Positions 7,645 to 14,449 of a stretch of 64,000 nucleotides of DNA are shown here, in pieces (the first letter of the stretch is position 1; every line of letters starts with the position of its first letter). This stretch comes from Kitasatospora sp. MAP5-34 (lineage in GTDB: Bacteria > Actinomycetota > Actinomycetes > Streptomycetales > Streptomycetaceae): assembly GCF_029894335.1 (NCBI RefSeq), contig NZ_JARXZC010000007.1:117053-181052 (forward strand), read 5' to 3'. The translations under genes were made by a program, and so were the position numbers. The notes beneath the pieces are model-generated. The model made no database searches and was not told the origin of the DNA. It saw only the letters and a list, made by a program, of their open reading frames with translations.

Positions 7645-9180
7645 ATGACCGACGCCAAGCCGCTCGATCTGCCGGTGTCAGGCATGCAGCAGTCAGGCGT
7701 GCAGCAGTCAGCTGTGCAGCAGTTGGCGCAGCATCCGGCTCAGCAGTCGGCTCAGCCGTCAGGTCAGCCGTCAGCTCGGCAGGCGGCCGGAGTGCAGGTC
7801 CCGTCGGCGGGACCGCTGTGGGTGGGGGCCGCGAGCGGCGGCGGCCGGCCTGGGGCCTATCCCGCGCTGCTCGCGCTAGGCGCCGAGCCCGGTACGAGCC
7901 TGCAGGACCGTTTGGCCGGATGGCTGTCCGATTTCACCAGCCTGCACGAGCACACCGAACGGCTCGCCTCGGCCCGTGGCCTGGCGGCCACCCTGGACGC
8001 CGTACTCGCCTCGGGCGCCGCCCTGCTCGGGGCCCGGCGGGCGTTGGTCACCACCACGGCACGCGGCTCCGGCCGGGCCGTCGGCCTCGGCCTGGACCGG
8101 TCCAGCCTGGGCGCGCTGGAGACCGTACCGGCGGAGCACGGCCCCTTCACCGGCCTGCTGAGCCACCCCGTCCGAACCGGGCAGCTGCTGATCACCGACC
8201 TGGCGGCCGACCCGGGCGTCGGCCTGCGCTTCCGCGAGGTCGCCGCCGGGCTGGGCCTCGGCGCCTGCTACGGCCTGCCGCTGGCCACCACGGCGGACGG
8301 TCCGCTCGGCGCCGTCGTCTGGTTCTTCGACGAGCCCACCGAACCGGACGAGCGCCGCCGGCACCTGGTCCGGCTGTACTGCGACCTCGCCGCCCCACTG
8401 CTCGCCAAGCAGCTGGAGGCGGACCGCGCCCGGCGGGCCGCCGACGCGCTGCGCCGGGGCCTGCTGCCCGACCGGCTGCCCGTCGTCCCCGGGCTCCGGC
8501 TGGCCGCCCGCTGCGTACCGGCCGAGCTCGACCACTCGGCCGGCAGCGACTGGTACGACGCCATCGCGCTGCCGGACGGCTCGCTCGGGCTGACGGTCGG
8601 CAGCGTCTCCGGCGACGGCCCCGGCGCCGGGCCGGACTCCGCACCGGGCGCCGCGACCGCGATGGGCCGGGTGCGCGCCGCACTGCGGGCGTACGCGGTG
8701 CTGGAGGGCGAGGACCCGGTCTCCGTCCTCGGCGACCTGGAGCTGCTGCTCAAGACCACCGAACCGACCAGGTCCGCCACGGCCGTGTACGCCTGGGTCG
8801 AGCCCGACGAGCGCCGGATCACCCTGGCCGGGGCCGGACACTGCCCGCCGGTCCTGGTCACCCGGTACGGCGCCAACTTCGTCGAGACCTCGCTCTCCGC
8901 CCCGCTCGGCATGCTCAGCTGCTGGGAGGCCCCGGGTGTCGAGCTCGCAGCGGAGCGCGGCGACCTGCTGCTGCTCTACACCGAGGGCCTGGCCCGCCGC
9001 TTCGGCCCCACCCTGCACGCCGGGCAGACGGCGCTACGGCGGGCCGCCGCCGACGCACCCCGGGACGTCCGGCTCGACCCGGACCGGCTCTGCGACCACC
9101 TGCTGGCCTGTCTTGCCGCAGACGCGGCTGGGCCTCCGGCCACGGACGACCTGGTGGTGCTCGCTGCTCGCTTCGAGTGA
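7645..9180 (+). CDS. GAF-PPM/SpoIIE-type protein phosphatase with altered metal motifs
   Basis: A 511-residue protein. Residues 1-48 are a Gln/Ser repeat tail encoded by tandem repeats; a GAF sensor domain (about 110-255) and a PP2C/SpoIIE phosphatase domain (about 270-511) follow. In active members the metal ligands lie in GGDWYD, GDVxGHG, YTDG and DD motifs. Here the first reads GSDWYD (Asp302 kept), the second VGSVSGDG (Ser320 where Asp is expected), the third YTEG (Glu447) and the last TDD (501-502 kept). The protein may be a weak or inactive phosphatase working as a sensor or scaffold. The start ATG follows GGGAGTTAGGAC. It ends before a REP-like element. Confidence 0.85.
   Translation: MTDAKPLDLPVSGMQQSGVQQSAVQQLAQHPAQQSAQPSGQPSARQAAGVQVPSAGPLWVGAASGGGRPGAYPALLALGAEPGTSLQDRLAGWLSDFTSLHEHTERLASARGLAATLDAVLASGAALLGARRALVTTTARGSGRAVGLGLDRSSLGALETVPAEHGPFTGLLSHPVRTGQLLITDLAADPGVGLRFREVAAGLGLGACYGLPLATTADGPLGAVVWFFDEPTEPDERRRHLVRLYCDLAAPLLAKQLEADRARRAADALRRGLLPDRLPVVPGLRLAARCVPAELDHSAGSDWYDAIALPDGSLGLTVGSVSGDGPGAGPDSAPGAATAMGRVRAALRAYAVLEGEDPVSVLGDLELLLKTTEPTRSATAVYAWVEPDERRITLAGAGHCPPVLVTRYGANFVETSLSAPLGMLSCWEAPGVELAAERGDLLLLYTEGLARRFGPTLHAGQTALRRAAADAPRDVRLDPDRLCDHLLACLAADAAGPPATDDLVVLAARFE
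7681..7785 (+). repeat. In-frame tandem repeats encoding a Gln/Ser tail
   Basis: Three 15-base units (GGCATGCAGCAGTCA and variants, 7681-7725) are followed, after 12 bases, by four 12-base units of the type GCTCAGCAGTCG (7738-7785). Both periods keep the reading frame, giving a disordered N-terminal tail on the phosphatase. Confidence 0.85.
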
Positions 9181-9240
9181 GGCAGCCGGTTGCATTCTCA
9201 AGAGGCGCGAGGGGCTGAGCGAGACAGGAGGCTGCGGACC

Positions 9241-9278
9241 GTTGCCTTCCGGTTTCGCGCAGTTCCCCGCGCCCCTGG
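9241..9278. repeat. REP-like intergenic element, copy 1
   Basis: GTTGCCTTCCGGTTTCGCGC followed by AGTTCCCCGCGCCCCTGG, located after a SpoIIE-type phosphatase gene. A second copy with one change in its first 20 bases lies at 27321 after another SpoIIE-type phosphatase gene. This type of G/C palindrome-associated sequence is common between streptomycete genes. Confidence 0.6.
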
Positions 9279-9403
9279 TATGGCTGAGCACAGCGGCCGA
9301 GCAGGCGTTCGGCTGGACATCCGTACCATGGGACGCACGGCCGCCCACGCGCGTCGCGATCCGACGGGTCCGGGGCGGCACCACTCGCAAGGAGGCGACG
9401 TAC

Positions 9404-10897
9404 GTGACCGAGGACCGTACCCCGGCGGCAGCCGACAACCCCGAGGGCGCCGTGGACGGCGACGCCGAGCAGCCGATCAAGGGACGTAAGAACGGCTTGT
9501 ACGGCGAGGTGTCCGACGAACTCGCGGCCTCGATGAAGTCCGGCTGGGGCGACACCGAGCTGCGCGGCCTGGCGCCGATCGCCCAGGCCGGGTACGCCGC
9601 CGAGCGCCGCGCGAGGCTGTCCGCCAAGTACCCGGGCGAGCGGCTGGTGGTCCCGGCCGGGAACCTGCGGACCCGGTCCAACGACACCGAGTACTCGTTC
9701 CGCGCCGCCAGTGAGTACGTGCACCTCACCGGCGACCAGACCGAGGACGCGGTGCTGGTGGCGGAGCCCGTCGCCGACGGGCACGAGTTCAGCCTCTACC
9801 TGCTGCCGCGCTCCAACCGGGAGAACGGCGAGTTCTGGCTCGACGGCAACGGCGAGCTCTGGGTCGGCCGCCGGCACAGCCTGGCCGAGGCCGAGCAGCT
9901 GCTCGGGCTGCCCTGCCGCGACGTCCGCAAGGCCGGCGAGGAGCTGAAGGCCGCCGCCCCGGCGCCGACCCGGATGGTGCGCACGTACGACACCGGCCTG
10001 GAGGCCGAGCTCGCCGAAGTCCTGGACGAGGAGAAGGACACCGAGTTCAAGGAGTTCCTGAGCGAGCTGCGGCTGGTGAAGGACGACTGGGAGATCGGCG
10101 AGCTGCGCGCGGCCTGCACCTCCACCGTCAACGGATTCACCGACGTGGTACGGGAGTTGGGCCAAGCCGTGGCCACCTCCGAGCGCTGGATCGAGGGCAC
10201 CTTCTGGCGTCGCGCCCGGGTCGAGGGCAACGACATCGGCTACGGCTCGATCTGCGCGGCCGGCCCGCACGCCACCACCCTGCACTGGGTCCGCAACGAC
10301 GGCGATGTCCGCCCGGGCGAGCTGCTGCTGCTGGACGCGGGCGTGGAAACCAACACCCTCTACACCGCCGACGTCACCCGCACCCTGCCGATCAACGGCC
10401 GGTTCAACGCGCTGCAGCGCAAGATCTACGACGCGGTGTACGACGCCCAGGAGGCGGGCATCGCGGCCGTCAAGCCCGGTGGCCGGTTCCGCGACTTCCA
10501 CGACGCCTCGCAGCGCGTGCTCGCCGAGCGGCTGCTGGCCTGGGGCCTGCTCGACGCCTCGGTCTACGACGTCGAGAAGGTCCTGGAGCTCGGCCTGCAG
10601 CGCCGCTGGACCCTGCACGGCACCGGCCACATGCTCGGCCTGGACGTGCACGACTGCGCCCAGGCGCGCCGCGAGTCGTACGTCGACGCGCTGCTGGAGC
10701 CCGGCATGGTCCTCACCGTCGAGCCCGGCCTGTACTTCCAGCAGGACGACCTGACCGTCCCGGAGGAGTACCGGGGCATCGGCGTCCGGATCGAGGACGA
10801 CATCCTCGTCACCGCCGACGGCAACGAGAACCTGTCGTCCGCCCTCCCCCGCACGGCCGACGACGTCGAGGCCTGGATGGCTTCGCTGACTGGCTGA
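9404..10897 (+). CDS. pepP: Xaa-Pro aminopeptidase (aminopeptidase P)
   Basis: A cytoplasmic metallopeptidase of about 497 residues that removes N-terminal residues preceding proline. The GTG at 9404 has AAGGAGG eight bases upstream. It has an N-terminal creatinase-like domain (to about residue 210) and a C-terminal pita-bread domain. The dinuclear metal ligands are visible: Asp in LLLLDAGVE, Asp in YTADVTRTLP, His in HGTGHMLGLDVHD, Glu in LTVEPGLYF and Glu in GIGVRIEDD. Length and all ligands agree with a functional enzyme. The gene is followed directly by a two-step hairpin terminator. Confidence 0.95.
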   Translation: MTEDRTPAAADNPEGAVDGDAEQPIKGRKNGLYGEVSDELAASMKSGWGDTELRGLAPIAQAGYAAERRARLSAKYPGERLVVPAGNLRTRSNDTEYSFRAASEYVHLTGDQTEDAVLVAEPVADGHEFSLYLLPRSNRENGEFWLDGNGELWVGRRHSLAEAEQLLGLPCRDVRKAGEELKAAAPAPTRMVRTYDTGLEAELAEVLDEEKDTEFKEFLSELRLVKDDWEIGELRAACTSTVNGFTDVVRELGQAVATSERWIEGTFWRRARVEGNDIGYGSICAAGPHATTLHWVRNDGDVRPGELLLLDAGVETNTLYTADVTRTLPINGRFNALQRKIYDAVYDAQEAGIAAVKPGGRFRDFHDASQRVLAERLLAWGLLDASVYDVEKVLELGLQRRWTLHGTGHMLGLDVHDCAQARRESYVDALLEPGMVLTVEPGLYFQQDDLTVPEEYRGIGVRIEDDILVTADGNENLSSALPRTADDVEAWMASLTG

Positions 10898-10919
10898 CGC
10901 CTAGTCACATCGCGCTGGG

Positions 10920-10956
10920 CGGCCGGGTTTCCCGAGTTCATCGGGGCACCCGGCCG
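10920..10956 (+). terminator. Nested hairpin terminator after pepP
   Basis: CGGCCGGGT (10920-10928) pairs with ACCCGGCCG (10948-10956); inside it CCCGA pairs with TCGGG around GTTCA. The structure lies 22 bases after the pepP stop codon. Confidence 0.75.
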
Positions 10957-11086
10957 TCCGGCGGTCGGAACCCTTTACACCGGACCGAACACCCTGATAG
11001 AAGCTTTGGAGCGCCCACTCCGGTCCGCTGACCGAGGTGTGTCCCATGGACCACCGGGGCGCTCGACTCACGGGGGGTCCACCATC

Positions 11087-12565
11087 ATGCGCCTGCGCGC
11101 CATAGCTGCCCAACTCGCCGTCACCACCGCACTGTTAGGACTCGCCGTCCCGGCCGCAGCTGCGGCCACGGGCGGCCCGCACGCCGTCCTGTCCGTCAAG
11201 TCGGCGGGCAAACCGCACCTGCTGAGCTACCTGTTCGACGGCTCGGCCTCGACCGGCCCGGTGCCGATCGTCAAGCAGGAGATCACCTTCGGCGACAGCC
11301 CGTCGCAGTACGACTGCACCCACGGGTGCACCCACACGTACAGCAGCACCGATCAGTACCTGGTCAAGCTCACCGTCACGGACCGGAACGGCAACACCGA
11401 CTCCGCGATCGTCGAGGTGGGCGCCTCATACCCGGCGGGGCGCCTCCGCCCGGCGTCCGGCCGCATCCTCGACACCCGTACCGGGTACGGGCACCGGGGC
11501 AAGCTCGGGCCGGGCGGCGAACTCACCGTCAACATCGATCCGGTGAAGCCGGCCAACGGCATCACCAACAACAACCCCAGCATCCTCGCGGCGGTCGTCA
11601 ACGTCACGGTGGTGAACCCGACTGCGGACAGCTACCTGACGGTGTACCCGACGGGCCAGGCGCGGCCGACTACCTCCAACAGCAACTTCACCCCCGGACA
11701 GACCAGCGCACACCTCGTCACCGTCCCGCTGGGCGCCGACGGCACCTTCACGATCTACAACCACACGGGCAGCACCGACATCGTGGTGGACACGGTCGGC
11801 TGGTACACCCCGGTCGGCGAGGACAACTTCACCGACCTCGCGCCCACCCGGGTGCTGGACACCCGCATCGGCCTGGGCACCGGGAAGGCCGGGCAGATCG
11901 CGCCGCACACCACGTCCTGCTTCACGCTGCCGGCGGACAAGCTGGGCCTGCCGAGCGACGTCGACTCGGTGGTCCTGAACCTCACCGCGACCCGCTCCGA
12001 CCGGGCCGGCTTCCTGGCCACGACCCGCGGCAGTGACCCCCACTCCTACACCGGCACCTCCAACGTGAACTTCGGGCCGGGCGAGACGGTCGCCAACCAG
12101 GTGATCGCGCCCGTCCTGAACGGCCGGTTCTGCGTCAAGAACGGGCCCGCCGACGTCGACGCCGTCGCGGACGTCAGCGGCTACTACGACCCCCACGGCT
12201 ACACGGCCTTCACCCCCGTCACCCCCGGGCGGCTCCTGGACACCCGTACCCCCGAGGCGCCGATCGGCCCCGGCGGCTGGCGGCGCGTCGTCGCCGCCAA
12301 CATCTCCGGCTTTCCCGTTCCCCTCAACGCCACCACCACGGTGGTGAACCTGACCGCCACGGGATCCGACCGCAGCGGCTACCTCACCGCGTTTTCCGGC
12401 TTCGGCCCCGATCCGGACGTCTCCAACGTCAACTTCGCTGCCGGACAGACCGTCTCCAACCTCGCCTATGCCGGGCTCGGGCACTACTTCTTCAACGTCT
12501 ACAACAGCGCGGGCCACACCGACGCAGTAGTCGACCTCTTCGGCTACTTCAGCCGCACGCACTGA
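11087..12565 (+). CDS. Secreted PKD-domain protein with three DTR repeats (short paralogue)
   Basis: About 492 residues. An N-terminal signal peptide (MRLRAIAAQLAVTTALLGLA, cleavage near AAAAA) is followed by one PKD-like beta-sandwich (residues about 30-120; ITFGDSP, LVKLTVTDRNGN). Three repeats of about 110-125 residues follow, each with the order (I/V/L)LDTR, VVNLTA or VLNLTA, GYLT, SNVNF, G(Q/E)T, and DxxGYY/F; the last ends at the C-terminus with VVDLFGYFSRTH. The same repeat occurs in the proteins starting at 14450, 18398 and 28557, which add a beta-helix domain missing here. Two Cys pairs (DCTHGC and TSCFTL...FCVK) suggest disulfides. The ATG is preceded by GGGGGGT. I know no function for the repeat; a cell-surface or matrix role is inferred from secretion. 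Confidence 0.75.
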   Translation: MRLRAIAAQLAVTTALLGLAVPAAAAATGGPHAVLSVKSAGKPHLLSYLFDGSASTGPVPIVKQEITFGDSPSQYDCTHGCTHTYSSTDQYLVKLTVTDRNGNTDSAIVEVGASYPAGRLRPASGRILDTRTGYGHRGKLGPGGELTVNIDPVKPANGITNNNPSILAAVVNVTVVNPTADSYLTVYPTGQARPTTSNSNFTPGQTSAHLVTVPLGADGTFTIYNHTGSTDIVVDTVGWYTPVGEDNFTDLAPTRVLDTRIGLGTGKAGQIAPHTTSCFTLPADKLGLPSDVDSVVLNLTATRSDRAGFLATTRGSDPHSYTGTSNVNFGPGETVANQVIAPVLNGRFCVKNGPADVDAVADVSGYYDPHGYTAFTPVTPGRLLDTRTPEAPIGPGGWRRVVAANISGFPVPLNATTTVVNLTATGSDRSGYLTAFSGFGPDPDVSNVNFAAGQTVSNLAYAGLGHYFFNVYNSAGHTDAVVDLFGYFSRTH

Positions 12566-12579
12566 GCTCACCCGTGCAG

Positions 12580-12608
12580 GCGCCGCCCCGGCAGGTCCGG
12601 GGCGGCGC
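12580..12608. terminator. Hairpin terminator between convergent genes
   Basis: GCGCCGCCCCGG (12580-12591) pairs perfectly with CCGGGGCGGCGC (12597-12608) around CAGGT, 14 bases after the stop of the repeat protein and before the convergent rhodanese gene. Confidence 0.8.
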
Positions 12609-12631
12609 TCCGCCTTTCCGGGGCGGCCGGC

Positions 12632-13090
12632 TCAGCAGACCAGGCCGAGGTCCGACGGGGTCGCGTTGGCCGGGTCGATCGGGCGGCGGCCCTCGGTGGG
12701 CCAGCCCTCGCGGACCCAGTACTCCAGACCGCCGATCATCTCCTTGACCTCGCGGCCGAGCGCGGCGAGCTTCATCGCGCCCTTGGTGGAGCCGTTGCAG
12801 GCCGGGCCCCAGCAGTAGACGACGAGCAGGCCGGGCGGCAGTTCGGCGACCCGCTCGGCGGTGATCTCGGCGACCGGGAGGCTGATCGCGCCCGGGAGGT
12901 GGGCCTTGCGGTGGGAGCCCTCGGCACGGACGTCGAGGATGGTGAAGTCCTGCTGCCCATCTCGCAGCGCGTACCAGACGTCCGCCGGGTCGGCCTGGCA
13001 GCCGAGGCGCTCGGCGAAGAAGGCGAAGGCCCGCTCGGGGGTGGCCGCCGGGATCTCGGTCACGGGCGAGGTGCGGATGCTGGTGGTCAT
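12632..13090 (-). CDS. Rhodanese-like sulfurtransferase
   Basis: A single-domain rhodanese of about 152 residues. The ATG at 13088-13090 has CAGGAG seven bases upstream. Signature elements are FTILDVRAEGSHRKAHLPGA early in the domain and the active-site loop VVYCWGPACNGS with the likely catalytic Cys, then GGLEYWVREG. It diverges from a GlxA-type regulator across 133 bases. Rhodanese genes are often found beside such regulators, so it is a probable target of that regulator. The sulfur donor and acceptor are unknown. Confidence 0.88.
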   Translation of the reverse strand: MTTSIRTSPVTEIPAATPERAFAFFAERLGCQADPADVWYALRDGQQDFTILDVRAEGSHRKAHLPGAISLPVAEITAERVAELPPGLLVVYCWGPACNGSTKGAMKLAALGREVKEMIGGLEYWVREGWPTEGRRPIDPANATPSDLGLVC

Positions 13091-13223
13091 GTCCGGGCTC
13101 CTGACAGTCGATTGCGTGCTGCGGCGATGCATTGATCTTCCGATCCGGACACCCTCCGCCGACAGTGGCGTGAACGACTACACTCGCCAAGATTCCGCCA
13201 GAACGAAGATCAGGGAGAGCACG

Positions 13224-14243
13224 ATGGGCCCGGTGGCTGTGACGATCGGACCGCCGCCCGAGCCGGTGCACACCATCGCGGTGTACGCGTTCGACGGCAT
13301 GGCACCGTTCGAACTCGGCGTGGTGGTCGAGGTGTTCGGCCTCGCCCGGCCCGAGCTGACGGGGTTGCTGGGCGCGCCCTGGTACGGGTTGAAGGTCTGC
13401 GCGGACCGGCCCGGCGTTCCGCTCAGGGCGATCGGCGGCTTCTCGATGACGGCCCACCACGGGCTGGACGAGCTGGCCGCCGCCGACACGGTCATCGTGG
13501 TCGCCGTACCCAACACCTTCAGCGGCGAGGTCTCCCCCGGCCTGGTCGCCGCGCTGCGCACGGCGCACGAGCGCGGCGCCCGGATCGTCTCGATCTGCTC
13601 CGGCGCCTTCGCGCTGGCCGCCGCCGGTCTGCTGGACGGCCGGGACGCCACCACCCACTGGCGCTACGCCGAGCTGCTCCAGCAGCGCCACCCGTCGGTG
13701 CGGGTCAACCCGGACGTGCTGTACGTCGACAACGGGGACATCCTGACCAGCGCGGGCAGCGCGGCCGGTATCGACCTCTGCCTGCACCTGGTCCGCCGCG
13801 ACCACGGCGCGAAGGTGGCCAACACCGTCGCCCGCCGCTTCGTCGTGCCGCCGCACCGGGCGGGCGGCCAGGCCCAGTTCATCGAGGCCGCCGTCGCGCC
13901 GGTCGAGGAGGAGGACGACGGCGTGACCCGCAGCATGCTGTGGGCCCTGGACCACCTCGCCTCGCCGCTCACCGTCGCCGTACTGGCGCAGACGGCCCGG
14001 ATGTCCGACCGTTCCTATCTGCGGCACTTCACCGCCCGCAACGGCACCAGCCCGATGCGCTGGGTCATCACCCAGCGCATCGCGGCCAGCCTGCCGCTGC
14101 TGGAGTCGCCGGACGGCACGGTGGAGGAGATCGCCACCGCCGTCGGCTTCGAGAGCGCCGCCACCTTCCGGCACCACTTCGGCCGGGCGATGCGCACGTC
14201 CCCGACGGCGTACCGGCGGACGTTCGGCCACGGCGCGGCCTGA
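13224..14243 (+). CDS. GlxA/FtrA-family transcriptional regulator (DJ-1/PfpI + AraC HTH)
   Basis: About 339 residues. The N-terminal DJ-1/PfpI-like domain (about 15-190) includes TIAVYAFDGMAPFELGVVVEVF and the nucleophile-elbow-like sequence VSICSGAFALAAAGLLDGR. The C-terminal half holds two AraC-type helix-turn-helix motifs (LAQTARMSDRSYLRHFTARNGTSPMRW and VEEIATAVGFESAATFRHHFGRAMRTSPTAYRR). The ATG follows AGGGAGAGC. It is expected to activate transcription of the divergent rhodanese gene and possibly itself; the inducer is not known. Confidence 0.88.
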   Translation: MGPVAVTIGPPPEPVHTIAVYAFDGMAPFELGVVVEVFGLARPELTGLLGAPWYGLKVCADRPGVPLRAIGGFSMTAHHGLDELAAADTVIVVAVPNTFSGEVSPGLVAALRTAHERGARIVSICSGAFALAAAGLLDGRDATTHWRYAELLQQRHPSVRVNPDVLYVDNGDILTSAGSAAGIDLCLHLVRRDHGAKVANTVARRFVVPPHRAGGQAQFIEAAVAPVEEEDDGVTRSMLWALDHLASPLTVAVLAQTARMSDRSYLRHFTARNGTSPMRWVITQRIAASLPLLESPDGTVEEIATAVGFESAATFRHHFGRAMRTSPTAYRRTFGHGAA

Positions 14244-14319
14244 GCGGCGTGGCCGGTCGGGCCGCCGGCCGGTGCCCCGCACACACGCGCACGGGCACTG
14301 GCCGGGGGCGTAGGTCTGG

Positions 14320-14338
14320 GATCGGTAAAGATCGGTAA
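14320..14338 (+). repeat. Direct repeat of GATCGGTAA in the leader of the next gene
   Basis: GATCGGTAA at 14320-14328 is repeated at 14330-14338, a ten-base period, about 110 bases before the TTG start of the secreted protein. The one-turn spacing suggests an operator, but no regulator can be named. Confidence 0.4.
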
Positions 14339-14424
14339 CGGGGGTGGACCTGGGAGGAGCAGGCGGACGGGTGTATGGAACGCTGTGCACGCTCGGAGCG
14401 TCGGACGGCGCCCCGGGCCGAACA

Positions 14425-14441
14425 GTCACATCTTCAGGGGG
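14425..14441 (+). promoter_or_regulatory. Conserved 17-base leader with ribosome site (paralogue leader, copy 1)
   Basis: GTCACATCTTCAGGGGG lies eight bases before the TTG start. It matches GTCACATTTACAGGGGG at 28533-28549 before a paralogous gene at 15 of 17 positions. The AGGGGG end serves as ribosome-binding site; the upstream part may be a shared control sequence. Confidence 0.5.
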
Positions 14442-14449
14442 AACTTCTC

